Assembly: GCF_024346585.1 (NCBI RefSeq)
Contig: NZ_AP024523.1
Location: 567,001 to 631,000, forward strand
Reading direction: 5' to 3'
DNA length: 64,000 bases
From: Streptococcus toyakuensis
GTDB taxonomy: Bacteria > Bacillota > Bacilli > Lactobacillales > Streptococcaceae
In this document: piece by piece, positions 18,597 to 28,265 of the stretch
Position numbering within the stretch: position 1 is the first letter of the stretch
How the letters are laid out: the number at the start of each line of letters is the position of its first letter
Made by a program: the position numbers and the translations under genes
The notes under the pieces: model-generated
The model's database searches: none
Told to the model about the DNA's origin: nothing
Seen by the model: only the letters and a program-made list of their open reading frames with translations

Positions 18597-21008
18597 ATGA
18601 TAAGGAATAAAAAACAGGATTATGTGCTGACCTACAAGCAACCAGCGTCAACAACATATAAGGGTTGGGAAGAAGAGGCCTTACCGATAGGTAATGGTTC
18701 TATAGGAGCTAAAGTCTTTGGGCTTATAGGGGCTGAGCGGATTCAATTCAATGAAAAAAGTCTCTGGTCTGGAGGTCCACTTCCTGATAGTTCCGATTAT
18801 CAGGGTGGAAATTTTCAGGATCAGTATGCTTTTTTAGCTGAGATTCGGCAGGCTTTGGAGAAGAAAGATTACAATATTGCTAAGGAACTGGCTGAACAGC
18901 ACCTAGTCGGGCCCAAAACGAATCAATATGGGACCTATCTGTCCTTTGGGGATATTTATATTGAGTTTAGTAATCAAGGCAAGACTTTGTCTCAGGTGAC
19001 GGATTACCAGAGACAGCTTAATATCAGCAAGGCGCTTGCGACGATTTCTTATGTCTATAAGGGAACGAAATTTGAACGTGAAGCTTTTGCGAGTTTTCCA
19101 GATAATATCTTGGTTCAGCGCTTTACTAAGGAAGGGGCGGAAACTCTAGATTTTACTATAGAACTGTCGCTAAGTCGTGATTTGGCTTCTGATGGAAAGT
19201 ATGAGCAGGAAAAATCTGATTACAAGGAATGCAAGTTGGATATTACTGATTCTTATATCTTGATGAAGGGAAGAGTTAAGGACAATGACCTGCAGTTTGC
19301 TAGCTGTTTATCTTGGGAAACAGATGGGGATATTAGAGTTTGGTCAGATAAGGCTCAGATATCAGGAGCCAGTTATGCCAATCTTTTCTTGGCTGCTAAG
19401 ACTGATTTTGCCCAAAATCCTGCTAGTAATTATCGCAAGAAAATAGATTTAGAGAAACAGGTTAAGGACTTGGTGGAGATAGCTAAAGAAAAGGGCTATA
19501 CCCAATTGAAATCAAGGCATATTGAGGACTACCAAGCTTTATTCCAGCGTGTTCAATTGGATTTGGGAGCTGATTTTGAATCATCCCCTACGGATGATTT
19601 GCTAAAAAATTATAAGCCACAAGCGGGGCAGGTTTTGGAGGAGCTATTCTTCCAGTATGGACGGTATTTATTGATTAGTTCTTCTAGAGATTGCCCAGAT
19701 GCCCTACCAGCTAACCTACAGGGAGTATGGAATGGGGTCGATAATCCTCCTTGGAATTCGGACTATCACTTAAATATCAATCTGCAGATGAATTATTGGC
19801 CAGCCTATGTGACTAACCTCTTAGAAACGACCTTTCCGATCATAAACTATATAGATGATTTGCGTGTCTATGGTCGCCTAGCAGCTGCAAGGTATGCAGG
19901 AATTGTCTCTCGGGAAGGAGAGGAGAATGGTTGGTTGGTCCATACCCAAGCGACCCCTTTTGGCTGGACGGCACCTGGTTGGGATTACTATTGGGGTTGG
20001 TCACCAGCTGCCAATGCGTGGATGATGCAAACTGTTTATGAAGCCTATTCATTTTATATGGACCAAGACTATCTTAGGGAGAAAATTTATCCCATGTTAA
20101 GGGAAACAGTTCGTTTTTGGAATGCCTTTTTACATAAGGATCAGCAGGCGCAGCGTTGGGTGTCTTCTCCGTCTTACTCACCAGAACATGGGCCGATTTC
20201 GATTGGCAATACCTATGACCAATCTCTGATTTGGCAGTTATTTCATGATTTTATTCAGGCTGCTCAAGAATTAGGGCTGGATGCGGATTTGTTGACTGAA
20301 GTCAAAGAAAAATTTGATTTACTAAATCCTCTGCAAATCACTCAATCTGGTCGAATCAGGGAGTGGTATGAGGAGGAAGAGCAGCATTTTCAAAATGAGA
20401 AAGTGGAGGCTCAGCATCGGCACACTTCCCATCTAGTGGGACTCTATCCTGGAACTCTCTTTAGCTACAAGGTACAAGAGTATCTTGAAGCGGCGCGTGC
20501 TAGCCTTAATGATCGTGGAGATGGCGGCACAGGTTGGTCTAAGGCCAATAAGATCAATCTTTGGGCGCGTCTAGGAGATGGCAATCGAGCCCATAAATTA
20601 TTAGCAGAGCAGTTAAAGTCATCTACCTTGCCAAATCTTTGGTGTAGCCACCCTCCTTTTCAGATAGATGGTAATTTTGGTGCTAGCAGTGGAATGGCAG
20701 AAATGTTACTCCAGTCTCATACAGCTTATCTGGTACCTCTAGCCGCCCTACCCGATGCATGGTCAACAGGTTCCGTTTCAGGCTTAATGGCACGTGGACA
20801 TTTTGAAGTTAGCATGAGGTGGGCGGATAAAAAACTCTTACAGTTGACCATTTTATCAAGAAGTGGGGGAGATTTGCGAGTCTCTTATCCAGATATTGAA
20901 AAAAGTGTGATTGAAGTGAATCAAGAAAAAATAAAAGCGAAATGCATGGGGAAAGATTGTATTTCAGTGGCGACAGCAGAAGGTGATTTTGTTCAATTTT
21001 ATTTTTAA
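18597..21008 (+). CDS. Glycoside hydrolase family 95 (alpha-L-fucosidase type)
   Basis: An 803-residue GH95 protein with no signal peptide, so it is cytosolic. The N-terminal beta domain begins with the GWEEEALPIGNGSIGAKVFG motif, and the (alpha/alpha)6 barrel contains PANLQGVWN..PPWNSDYH and NINLQMNYWPAY, the region around the family's catalytic Asn/Asp pair. DRGDGGTGWSKANKINLWARL and the late QIDGNFGASSGMAEML follow. Family members hydrolyse terminal alpha-1,2-fucose, and some act on galactose; the exact substrate is not decided here. A cytosolic site means the glycans must first be imported. No transporter for them is in the window. The -10 box lies directly before ATG. Confidence 0.9.
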   Translation: MIRNKKQDYVLTYKQPASTTYKGWEEEALPIGNGSIGAKVFGLIGAERIQFNEKSLWSGGPLPDSSDYQGGNFQDQYAFLAEIRQALEKKDYNIAKELAEQHLVGPKTNQYGTYLSFGDIYIEFSNQGKTLSQVTDYQRQLNISKALATISYVYKGTKFEREAFASFPDNILVQRFTKEGAETLDFTIELSLSRDLASDGKYEQEKSDYKECKLDITDSYILMKGRVKDNDLQFASCLSWETDGDIRVWSDKAQISGASYANLFLAAKTDFAQNPASNYRKKIDLEKQVKDLVEIAKEKGYTQLKSRHIEDYQALFQRVQLDLGADFESSPTDDLLKNYKPQAGQVLEELFFQYGRYLLISSSRDCPDALPANLQGVWNGVDNPPWNSDYHLNINLQMNYWPAYVTNLLETTFPIINYIDDLRVYGRLAAARYAGIVSREGEENGWLVHTQATPFGWTAPGWDYYWGWSPAANAWMMQTVYEAYSFYMDQDYLREKIYPMLRETVRFWNAFLHKDQQAQRWVSSPSYSPEHGPISIGNTYDQSLIWQLFHDFIQAAQELGLDADLLTEVKEKFDLLNPLQITQSGRIREWYEEEEQHFQNEKVEAQHRHTSHLVGLYPGTLFSYKVQEYLEAARASLNDRGDGGTGWSKANKINLWARLGDGNRAHKLLAEQLKSSTLPNLWCSHPPFQIDGNFGASSGMAEMLLQSHTAYLVPLAALPDAWSTGSVSGLMARGHFEVSMRWADKKLLQLTILSRSGGDLRVSYPDIEKSVIEVNQEKIKAKCMGKDCISVATAEGDFVQFYF

Positions 21009-21019
21009 GAAGGTGATAG

Positions 21020-21046
21020 AAGGCAGTAATTTGATACTGCCTTTTA
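21020..21046 (+). terminator. Intrinsic terminator after GH95 gene
   Basis: A perfect 9-bp stem AAGGCAGTA (21020-21028) / TACTGCCTT (21035-21043) with a 6-nt loop and a short T run. Confidence 0.7.
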
Positions 21047-21070
21047 ATAAGGATTTAAGAATGTAAGCAG

Positions 21071-21099
21071 TTTCCAACTAGTTGAAAAAGCGTTATAAT
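21071..21099 (+). promoter_or_regulatory. Promoter of the ABC exporter operon
   Basis: A perfect TATAAT at 21094-21099 with a weak TTTCCA -35 (21071-21076), 17-bp spacer, about 40 nt before the ATPase gene. Confidence 0.45.
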
Positions 21100-21138
21100 G
21101 GTAGTAGGAAGTAATTTGTTTGAGAGAGGGTGGGTCTG

Positions 21139-21840
21139 ATGGCTTATATTGAGATGAAACACTGTTACAAGCGTTATCAGGTTGGGGACACGGAGATTGT
21201 GGCCAATCGCGATGTGAATTTTGAGATTGAAAAGGGTGAATTGGTGATTATTCTAGGTGCATCTGGTGCAGGCAAGTCAACAGTTCTCAATCTCCTAGGG
21301 GGAATGGATACCAATGATGAGGGGGAAATCTGGATTGATGGTGCCAATATTGCAGACTATAGTTCCCACCAGCGAACCAATTACCGCCGCAATGATGTCG
21401 GTTTTGTTTTTCAGTTTTATAACCTAGTTTCCAATTTGACTGCTAAGGAAAATGTGGAACTGGCTTCTGAAATCGTGACGGATGCCTTGGATCCTGAACA
21501 GGTCTTGACAGATGTAGGTCTGGCTCATCGTCTCAATAACTTTCCAGCTCAGCTTTCTGGAGGGGAGCAACAGCGAGTCTCCATTGCACGCGCGGTAGCC
21601 AAAAATCCTAAAATTCTCCTTTGTGACGAACCGACAGGTGCCTTGGATTATCAGACGGGCAAGCAGGTTTTGAAAATCCTCCAAGATATGTCTCGTCAAA
21701 AGGGAGCGACGGTGATTATCGTGACTCACAATGGAGCTTTGGCGCCCATTGCTGATCGCGTGATTCATATGCACGATGCCAGTGTCAAGGATGTGGTGAT
21801 CAACCAGCATCCTCAGGATATCGATAGTTTGGAGTACTAG
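21139..21840 (+). CDS. ABC transporter ATP-binding protein (MacB/LolD type)
   Basis: A 233-residue ATPase with Walker [10 protein letters not shown] (about 38-46), the [19 protein letters not shown] signature, Walker [13 protein letters not shown] and the switch His in VTHN. The sequence resembles MacB/LolD-type exporters working with FtsX-like permeases. The ATG at 21139 is chosen because AGAGAGGG lies 9 nt upstream; an in-frame GTG at 21130 overlaps that site. The permease starts 2 bp after its stop, so the pair forms one transporter. The substrate is unknown. Confidence 0.93.
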   Translation: MAYIEMKHCYKRYQVGDTEIVANRDVNFEIEKGELVIILGASGAGKSTVLNLLGGMDTNDEGEIWIDGANIADYSSHQRTNYRRNDVGFVFQFYNLVSNLTAKENVELASEIVTDALDPEQVLTDVGLAHRLNNFPAQLSGGEQQRVSIARAVAKNPKILLCDEPTGALDYQTGKQVLKILQDMSRQKGATVIIVTHNGALAPIADRVIHMHDASVKDVVINQHPQDIDSLEY

Positions 21841-21841
21841 C

Positions 21842-24550
21842 ATGATCAAGCGAAAAACCTATTGGAAGGACTTAATTCAGTCCTTCACAGGCTCCAAGGG
21901 GCGTTTTTTATCCATCTTGACCTTGATGATGTTGGGTTCTTTAGCCCTAGTAGGCCTCAAAGTGACTAGCCCCAACATGGAGGCGACAGCTAATGCTTAT
22001 TTAAGAGCTGCTCAAACCTTGGATTTGGCAGTTATGTCTAATTATGGTTTGGATCAAGAAGATCAAGAAGAACTAAAACAGACGCAGGGCGCAGAGGTTG
22101 AGTTTGGCTATTTGACAGATGTGACTATGGATAATGGGCAGGATGCCATTCGGCTGTACTCCAAACCAGATCGAATTTCAACCTTTCAGCTAAGAAAGGG
22201 ACGACTTCCGCAGTCAGATAAGGAAATCGCCTTGGCAAGTCATTTGCAAGGTCAATATCGTGTGGGACAGGAAATTAGCTTTAAAGAAAAAGAAGAGGGT
22301 CATTCCTCTTTAAAAGACCATACTTATACCATTACTGGTTTTGTGGATTCAGCTGAAATCCTCTCCCAGCGAGATATGGGCTACGCAGGAAGTGGAAGTG
22401 GGACTCTGACAGCCTATGGGGTGATTTTACCTAGTCAGTTTGATCAGAAAGTTTACAATATAGCTCGTTTGAAATATCAAGATTTAGCAGGCTTAAATGC
22501 TTTTTCAGCAGCTTATGAAGAGAAATCCAAGCAACGTCAGGAAGATCTTGAACAAGTTTTATCAGATAATGGCAAGGCACGTCTGCAACTCTTGAAAAAA
22601 GAAGGACAAGAGTCTCTAGGCAAAGGCCAAGAAACCCTTGATAAGGCTGAGACTAATCTGCAGGAAGGCAAGCGTCGTTTAGCAACTGCTCAAGCTCGTT
22701 TACAGGCTCAGGAAAGTCAACTAGCCTTGCTGCCTCAAGCACAGAGAGACCAGGCTAGTGCTCAACTTACCCAAGCCAAGCAGGAATTGAGCAAGGAAGA
22801 GGACAAACTCAAGCAGGCTGAACAAAATCTAGCCCAAGAAAAGGAAAAACTAGAAAAACATCAGCAAGTCTTGGATGATTTAGCTGAGCCCAAGTATCAA
22901 GTCTATAATCGTCAGACCATGCCTGGCGGTCAAGGCTACCTCATGTACAGTAATGCTTCAGCCAGTATTCGGGCAGTAGGCAATATCTTTCCTGTAGTGC
23001 TTTATGCTGTAGCAGCCATGGTGACCTTTACAACTATGACTCGCTTTGTGGATGAAGAGCGAACACATGCAGGGATTTTTAAGGCCTTGGGTTATCGCAG
23101 TAAGGATATTATCGCCAAATTTCTCCTCTACGGTCTAGTAGCTGGGACTGTAGGAACAGCTCTAGGTAGTATACTTGGACATTATTTACTAGCCGGTGTA
23201 ATTTCAAGTGTCATTACAAAAGGCATGGTGGTGGGAGAAATCCAGATTCAGTTCTATTGGAGCTATAGCTTACTGGCTCTTGGTTTGAGTTGGTTGGCGA
23301 GTGTGTTACCAGCCTATCTGGTGGCTCGGAGGGAACTTCATGATGAAGCAGCCCAGCTTTTACTGCCTAAACCTCCTGTTAAAGGAGCTAAAATCTTACT
23401 GGAGCGCATCGGTTTTATCTGGCGTCGTCTCAGTTTTACCCATAAGGTAACAGCCCGTAATATCTTCCGTTATAAACAGCGGATGTCGATGACGATTTTT
23501 GGTGTGGCAGGTTCAGTCGCTCTGCTCTTTGCCGGTTTGGGAATTCAATCCTCTGTAGCAGGAGTTCCGTCTAGACAGTTTCAACAAATCCAACAGTATC
23601 AAATGATTGTCTCTGAAAATCCTAGTGCGACCAATCAGGACAAGGCAGAACTGGAAGAGATGTTGAAAGGGCAGGACATCCAAGACTACCAGAAAATTTA
23701 TTCTAAGACGCTAGACAAGGATTTCAAAGGTAAGGCTGGTCTTCAAACTATTACCCTTATGATGACAGAGAAGGAGGATTTGACGCCCTTTATCCATCTG
23801 CAACATCATCAGCAAGAGCTGACATTAAAAGATGGGGTCGTTATCACAGATAAACTCGCCCAGCTGGCAGGTGTTAAGGTTGGACAGACTTTAGAAATTG
23901 AAGGTAAGGAGCTAAAGGTCGCTGCTATTACTGAGAACTACGTAGGTCATTTTATCTATATGAACCAAGCTAGCTATGAGCAAATTCACGGCCAGCTACC
24001 CCAAGCCAACACTTATCTGGTTTCGCTAAGGGATACCAGTGCAACTAGTATCGAAAGGCAGGCCGGCTTACTTATGAATCAATCTGCGGTGTCCAGCGTT
24101 GTCCAAAATGCTTCAGCCATTCGACTCTTTGACTCGGTCGCAAGTTCACTCAATCAGACCATGACCATCTTGGTCATCGTATCGGTTCTGTTGGCTATTG
24201 TTATCCTTTACAATCTAACCAATATCAACGTGGCTGAGAGAATCCGTGAACTCTCCACTATCAAGGTTCTCGGTTTTCATAACAATGAAGTCACTCTCTA
24301 CATTTACCGTGAGACGATTGTGCTGTCCCTTGTGGGAATTGTCCTTGGTCTAGCAGCTGGTTTCTATTTACACCAATTTTTGATTCAAATGATTTCTCCT
24401 GCGACTATTCTCTTTTATCCGCAGGTAGTCTGGGAAGTCTATGTAATCCCAGTGGTAGCAGTAAGCACCATTTTGACCTTGCTTGGATTCTTTGTCAATT
24501 ATCATCTGAGAAAGGTTGATATGCTTGAAGCATTGAAATCTGTAGAGTAA
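21842..24550 (+). CDS. FtsX-like ABC permease with extracytoplasmic coiled coil
   Basis: A 902-residue permease. An N-terminal membrane helix (about 20-40) is followed by a large extracytoplasmic part with a Gln/Glu/Lys-rich coiled coil (about 235-345), then three helices (about 375-490) of the first FtsX-like domain. A second MacB-like extracytoplasmic domain (about 550-760) and a final three-helix FtsX domain (about 765-890) complete it. This duplicated-FtsX layout with a central coiled coil is common in streptococcal exporters or mechanotransmitters. Function is unassigned. A shared terminator at 24594-24645 separates it from the convergent tpx. Confidence 0.9.
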   Translation: MIKRKTYWKDLIQSFTGSKGRFLSILTLMMLGSLALVGLKVTSPNMEATANAYLRAAQTLDLAVMSNYGLDQEDQEELKQTQGAEVEFGYLTDVTMDNGQDAIRLYSKPDRISTFQLRKGRLPQSDKEIALASHLQGQYRVGQEISFKEKEEGHSSLKDHTYTITGFVDSAEILSQRDMGYAGSGSGTLTAYGVILPSQFDQKVYNIARLKYQDLAGLNAFSAAYEEKSKQRQEDLEQVLSDNGKARLQLLKKEGQESLGKGQETLDKAETNLQEGKRRLATAQARLQAQESQLALLPQAQRDQASAQLTQAKQELSKEEDKLKQAEQNLAQEKEKLEKHQQVLDDLAEPKYQVYNRQTMPGGQGYLMYSNASASIRAVGNIFPVVLYAVAAMVTFTTMTRFVDEERTHAGIFKALGYRSKDIIAKFLLYGLVAGTVGTALGSILGHYLLAGVISSVITKGMVVGEIQIQFYWSYSLLALGLSWLASVLPAYLVARRELHDEAAQLLLPKPPVKGAKILLERIGFIWRRLSFTHKVTARNIFRYKQRMSMTIFGVAGSVALLFAGLGIQSSVAGVPSRQFQQIQQYQMIVSENPSATNQDKAELEEMLKGQDIQDYQKIYSKTLDKDFKGKAGLQTITLMMTEKEDLTPFIHLQHHQQELTLKDGVVITDKLAQLAGVKVGQTLEIEGKELKVAAITENYVGHFIYMNQASYEQIHGQLPQANTYLVSLRDTSATSIERQAGLLMNQSAVSSVVQNASAIRLFDSVASSLNQTMTILVIVSVLLAIVILYNLTNINVAERIRELSTIKVLGFHNNEVTLYIYRETIVLSLVGIVLGLAAGFYLHQFLIQMISPATILFYPQVVWEVYVIPVVAVSTILTLLGFFVNYHLRKVDMLEALKSVE

Positions 24551-24593
24551 GGCAGTTGGTTTTATCTGATTGACCTTATATTTACTCGTAAAC

Positions 24594-24645
24594 AAAAATC
24601 CTCCGTTTCAAAGAGTAGGGAACTCTTTGTGACAGAGGATTTTTT
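24594..24645. terminator. Bidirectional terminator between permease gene and tpx
   Basis: AAAAATCCTC / GAGGATTTTT arms (24594-24603 and 24635-24644) with an inner stem GTTTCAAAGAGT / ACTCTTTGTGAC and a short loop. It is A-rich on one side and T-rich on the other, so it works in both directions. Confidence 0.85.
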
Positions 24646-25137
24646 CTATAGGGCTTTAGCAGCTGCAATTGCGGCTTCGAAGTTTGGTTCAGAGTTAATA
24701 TTATCCACGTATTCAACGTAGCGAATCGTATTGTCAGTATCGAGGACAAAGACTGCGCGTGCCAATAGGTGCCACTCATTGATTAAGAGGGCATAATCAC
24801 GTCCAAAGGAATGGTCGAAATAGTCTGAGAGCATGATGGCATTTTCAATGCCTTCAGCACCGCACCAACGTTTCTGGGCAAACGGTAGGTCCATGGAAAC
24901 AGTCAAGACAACCGTATTGTCCAGTCCAGCCAGTTCTTCATTAAAGCGACGCGTTTGAGTTGAGCAGATACCTGTATCGATAGAAGGCACGACACTCAAG
25001 ACTTTTTTCTTGCCATCAAAATCAGCCAGAGATTTTTTAGAAAGATCTGTTGTAGTGAGAGAAAAATCAAGCGCCTTATCGCCGACTTGTAGTTGTTTAC
25101 CTGTAAAGCTCACAGGATTTCCGAGAAAAGTTACCAT
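24646..25137 (-). CDS. tpx: Thiol peroxidase Tpx (PsaD)
   Basis: A 163-residue thioredoxin-dependent peroxidase that reduces H2O2 and organic peroxides. The peroxidatic Cys lies in [18 protein letters not shown] (about 45-62) and the resolving Cys in QKRWCGAEG. The start at 25137 gives the standard [13 protein letters not shown]; the open frame extends upstream but covers the gene's own promoter. It is downstream of psaBCA but separated by a terminator and a structured 139-bp element, so it probably has independent as well as read-through expression. Confidence 0.95.
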   Translation of the reverse strand: MVTFLGNPVSFTGKQLQVGDKALDFSLTTTDLSKKSLADFDGKKKVLSVVPSIDTGICSTQTRRFNEELAGLDNTVVLTVSMDLPFAQKRWCGAEGIENAIMLSDYFDHSFGRDYALLINEWHLLARAVFVLDTDNTIRYVEYVDNINSEPNFEAAIAAAKAL

Positions 25138-25162
25138 AGGATACTCCAATCTTTTTTCTTCC

Positions 25163-25192
25163 ATTTTAGCTGAAACAGTCGGAATTTTCCAA
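25163..25192 (-). promoter_or_regulatory. Candidate promoter of tpx
   Basis: On the minus strand TTGGAA (25187-25192), an 18-bp spacer and TAAAAT (25163-25168) lie about 25 nt before the tpx start. Confidence 0.45.
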
Positions 25193-25218
25193 TGATTTGA
25201 CCGGAAATATGGACATAG

Positions 25219-25255
25219 AAAAAAACGCCAGTTCATGTGAGAATGACGTTTTTCA
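25219..25255 (-). terminator. Intrinsic terminator between psaA and tpx
   Basis: On the minus strand AAAAACGTCA pairs with TGGCGTTTTT (plus arms 25221-25230 and 25244-25253, one wobble pair) and a T run follows. Confidence 0.65.
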
Positions 25256-25271
25256 GATTTTTTATCTATTT

Positions 25272-25410
25272 GATATTTCTCGAAGGTAGTGCGGACGGGA
25301 GCAACTTCCTTCGGAATTTCATCCCTAATTTTTGAGCCCTAGGTCTCAAAAATTCCGTCCTAGATAAGATCAAAGTTCTTATCTAGGATACCACTACAGT
25401 GAGAAATATC
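25272..25410. repeat. 139-bp nested inverted-repeat element between psaA and tpx
   Basis: The ends match as inverted repeats (GATATTTCTC..G.AGTG at 25272-25291 against CACTAC..GAGAAATATC at 25392-25410). Inside are two more palindromes: TTTTTGAG/CTCAAAAA around CCCTAGGT, and TCCTAGATAAGA/TCTTATCTAGGA. No reading frame is present. The 421-bp gap between tpx and psaA otherwise holds the tpx promoter, the terminator at 25219-25255 and about 150 bp (25411-25559) in which I see nothing defined. The element looks like a MITE or structured intergenic repeat, but only one copy is in this window. Confidence 0.6.
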
Positions 25411-25559
25411 TGGTAAAAACTCACTTCGTTCGTACTGATTTAAGAAATCTTTATTCTTATAAACGCTGTTTTGTAGCTAGAGATAGAACTAACAAAGCTA
25501 ATATTAGAAGTAATGTAAAGAGAGACAAGAACCTAGTAATAGATAAACTAATATCTAGA

Positions 25560-26489
25560 TTATTTTGCCAATCCTTCAGCAATCTTATCAAGGTTGTATT
25601 TCATCATGTTGTAGTAGCTGTCGCCTTCTTTACCTTGTTCTGCGATAGAGTCAGTAAAGATTTGTGCGTAGATTGGGATGTTTGTGTCTTGAGAAACAGT
25701 TTTCATTGGACGGTCATCCACACTTGATTCTACAAAGAGTGATGGAACTTTTGTTTGGCGAAGTTTTTCAACCAAGGTCTTGATTTGTTCAGGTGTTCCT
25801 TCTTCTTCAGTGTTGATTTCCCAGATGTAAGCACTTGGGACACCATAGGCTTTAGAGAAGTATTTGAATGCTCCTTCGCTGGTTACAATGAGTTTCTTTT
25901 CAGCAGGGATGTTATTAAATTTATCCTTACTTTCTTTATCAAGTTTGTCTAACTTATCAGTATATTCTTTGAGATTTTTTTCATAGAATTCCTTGTTGTT
26001 AGGATCTTTGGCGCTCAATTGTTTAGCGATATTTTTAGCAAAGATAATCCCATTTTCAAGGTTGAGCCAAGCGTGTGGGTCTTCTTTACCTTTTTCATTT
26101 TTTCCTTCAAGGTAGATAACATCAACACCTTCACTGACTGCAAAGTAGTCTTTGTTTTCAGTCTTCTTGGCATTTTCTACCAATTTTGTAAACCAGGCAT
26201 TGCCACCTGTTTCAAGGTTGATACCGTTATAGAAAATGAGGTCTGCCTCAGAAGTTTTCTTAACATCTTCAGGAAGTGGTTCGTATTCGTGTGGGTCTTG
26301 CCCAATCGGAACGATACTATGAAGATCAATTTTGTCACCAGCAATATTTTTAGTAATATCAGCGATGATTGAGTTTGTAGCAACAACTTTTAGTTTTTGA
26401 CCAGAAGCTGTATCTTTTTTTCCGCTAGCACATGCTACAAGAGCAATGACGGAAAGAAAGAGAACGAGTAATGTACCTAATTTTTTCAT
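25560..26489 (-). CDS. psaA: Manganese ABC transporter substrate-binding lipoprotein PsaA
   Basis: A 309-residue cluster A-I (ZnuA-like) metal-binding lipoprotein. The lipobox is LVACASGKK (Cys at about 20). Metal ligands of the family are recognisable: His in DPHEYEP (about 67), His in [10 protein letters not shown] (about 139), Glu in VTSEGAF (about 205) and Asp near [10 protein letters not shown] (about 280). It delivers Mn2+ (and competing Zn2+) to PsaBC. The start at 26489 is preceded by GGAGG. It lies 31 bp after psaC and is the last gene of psaBCA. Confidence 0.98.
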   Translation of the reverse strand: MKKLGTLLVLFLSVIALVACASGKKDTASGQKLKVVATNSIIADITKNIAGDKIDLHSIVPIGQDPHEYEPLPEDVKKTSEADLIFYNGINLETGGNAWFTKLVENAKKTENKDYFAVSEGVDVIYLEGKNEKGKEDPHAWLNLENGIIFAKNIAKQLSAKDPNNKEFYEKNLKEYTDKLDKLDKESKDKFNNIPAEKKLIVTSEGAFKYFSKAYGVPSAYIWEINTEEEGTPEQIKTLVEKLRQTKVPSLFVESSVDDRPMKTVSQDTNIPIYAQIFTDSIAEQGKEGDSYYNMMKYNLDKIAEGLAK

Positions 26490-26520
26490 TAGATCCTCCA
26501 ATTTATTGGGGCTTTACCCC

Positions 26521-27369
26521 TTATTTTAACAAATGTTTATTTTTTAGTTTCAAATATCGTTGTTTTGGAGCGATAAAGAAGCTAATGAGAAAGAAACTAG
26601 CGGCTGTAAGCACGATACTAGAACCTGCCGCAACATTAAAACTATAGCCAATAAAGAGTCCCAAAACTGAAGCAGTAGCTCCAAAGGTTGAGGAAAGGAA
26701 AATCATACTTTTCAGGCTATTAGCATACAGATAAGCAGTTGCAGCTGGGGTAATCAGCATGGCTACAATCAGGATAGTTCCGACACTTTGCATGGCTGTC
26801 ACAGACACGAGAGTCAAGAGTACCATGAGAAGGTAGTGATAGAAATTGACAGGCATTCCCATGGCTTTAGCCAAGAGTTCATCAAAGGAAGTTATCAAGA
26901 GTTGCTTGAAGAAAATCCAGATTAACAAGAGAATGACTGCACCCACACCCATAGTAATAAACATATCCGTATCTTGGACGGCCAGGATATTACCAAAAAG
27001 GATATGGAAAAGGTCAGTTGAACTTTTAGCGACACTAATCAAGATGATACCGAGGGCTAAGAAAGAAGAAAAGGTAATGCCGATGGCGGTATCGCTTTTG
27101 ATAATCGAGTTTCCCTTGATGTAGGTAATGATGATGGCAGCTAGCAGTCCAAAGACAATGGCTCCGATAAAGAAGTCAAGGCCCAAGATAAAGGAGAGGG
27201 CTACACCTGGTAAGACAGCATGTGAAATGGCATCTCCCATGAGTGACATCCCGCGTAGAATGATGAAACATCCCACAGCTCCAGCTACGACCCCGACGAC
27301 AATAGCTGTTATCAAGGCATTTTGTAGGAAATGGAATTTTTGCAATCCATCGATAAATTCTGCAATCAT
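26521..27369 (-). CDS. psaC: Manganese ABC transporter permease PsaC
   Basis: A 282-residue ABC-3 family permease with about eight or nine membrane helices, including the [25 protein letters not shown] coupling region and the [19 protein letters not shown] segment. It forms the membrane channel for Mn2+ taken from PsaA. GGAGGTGA lies directly upstream of the ATG, which overlaps the psaB stop by 4 bp. Confidence 0.97.
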   Translation of the reverse strand: MIAEFIDGLQKFHFLQNALITAIVVGVVAGAVGCFIILRGMSLMGDAISHAVLPGVALSFILGLDFFIGAIVFGLLAAIIITYIKGNSIIKSDTAIGITFSSFLALGIILISVAKSSTDLFHILFGNILAVQDTDMFITMGVGAVILLLIWIFFKQLLITSFDELLAKAMGMPVNFYHYLLMVLLTLVSVTAMQSVGTILIVAMLITPAATAYLYANSLKSMIFLSSTFGATASVLGLFIGYSFNVAAGSSIVLTAASFFLISFFIAPKQRYLKLKNKHLLK

Positions 27370-28088
27370 AGGTCACCTCCATTGAAAAAGAGTCGATTAC
27401 CGTAAGCTTCTTTTAGATTGGTTTCGGTAAAGGTTTCTTTGGTTGGACCAAAGGCAATCACTTCTCGATTAACAAGCAAGACTTGATCGAAGTAGTGGGG
27501 AACCTTGCTGAGGTCGTGGTGGACGATGAGAACCGTCTTCCCAGCTTTTTTCAGATCTCTCAGCGTATTCATGATGATTTCCTCACTGACAGAGTCAATC
27601 CCAACAAAGGGTTCATCCAAGAGGATATAGTCGGCTTCCTGTACCAAACATCTGGCAATCAAGACCCGCTGGAATTGACCTCCAGACAGTTGACTGATTT
27701 GACGTTCAGCGTAGTCAGCTAGACCGACGATTTCAAGGGCTTCTTTCACTTTCTTCCAATGTTTAGCCTTTAAACTTCGAAAGAGAGGGATAGAGGGAAA
27801 GAGTCCTAACGAGACGCATTCCTTGACCTTGATGGGAAAGTTGTAGTCGATATTGATTTTTTGTTCGACATAGGCAATTCGATGTAAGGATTTTTTAACT
27901 TCCTTGTCATCGAGAAATGCCTGACCTTGATGTGGGATAATTCCCAGCATCCCTTTTAATAATGTTGATTTTCCAGCACCGTTTGGGCCAATGATACCTG
28001 TAATTGTCGGTCCATGGAGCACTAGTGAAATATCCTTAAGTGCCAACGTTTCTTTGTAGGAGACACTGAGGTTTTCGATACGTATCAT
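27366..28088 (-). CDS. psaB: Manganese ABC transporter ATP-binding protein PsaB
   Basis: A 240-residue ATPase of the Mn/Zn uptake family. Walker A is GPNGAGKST (about 36-44), the signature [15 protein letters not shown] and Walker [13 protein letters not shown] are normal, and the switch His lies in VHHDL. The start at 28088 follows a GGAGGAA ribosome site; the frame is open a further 33 nt into the promoter. It is the first gene of psaBCA, under a DtxR-type operator. Confidence 0.97.
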   Translation of the reverse strand: MIRIENLSVSYKETLALKDISLVLHGPTITGIIGPNGAGKSTLLKGMLGIIPHQGQAFLDDKEVKKSLHRIAYVEQKINIDYNFPIKVKECVSLGLFPSIPLFRSLKAKHWKKVKEALEIVGLADYAERQISQLSGGQFQRVLIARCLVQEADYILLDEPFVGIDSVSEEIIMNTLRDLKKAGKTVLIVHHDLSKVPHYFDQVLLVNREVIAFGPTKETFTETNLKEAYGNRLFFNGGDL

Positions 28089-28112
28089 AAACTTATATTC
28101 CTCCTGTCTCTT

Positions 28113-28151
28113 AATATACATTAAAAAAAAAATTAAGTCAAGTTAATTTTT
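28113..28151 (-). promoter_or_regulatory. psaBCA promoter with PsaR (DtxR-type) operator
   Basis: The minus strand shows TTGACT (28136-28141), a 17-bp spacer and TATATT (28113-28118). The -35 lies inside the perfect palindrome AAAAATTAA-N6-TTAATTTTT (28128-28151), which matches the AT-rich manganese operator expected for PsaR (encoded at 37488-38138). PsaR with Mn2+ bound there would block the -35. Confidence 0.85.
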
Positions 28152-28205
28152 GAAAAAATTAAAATAATAACTGAAAAATAATGGGAAACATCTATTCATT
28201 TTTAA

Positions 28206-28234
28206 TTGCATTCCCAAGCAATTTTTGTTAAGCT
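28206..28234 (+). promoter_or_regulatory. Candidate promoter of pepO
   Basis: TTGCAT (28206-28211), a 17-bp spacer and TAAGCT (28229-28234) preceded by TGT, about 32 nt before pepO. Confidence 0.4.
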
Positions 28235-28265
28235 AAAAACAAGTACAAATGAAAGCGAGAACACG

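Noticed and set aside
21424..21849. 141-residue minus-strand open frame over the ABC ATPase gene
   Set aside because: Antisense shadow of a well-supported ATPase gene; no promoter or ribosome site.
24646..28088. psaBCA and tpx as one uninterrupted operon
   Set aside because: A terminator, a 139-bp structured element and a candidate tpx promoter lie between psaA and tpx, so simple cotranscription was not claimed.
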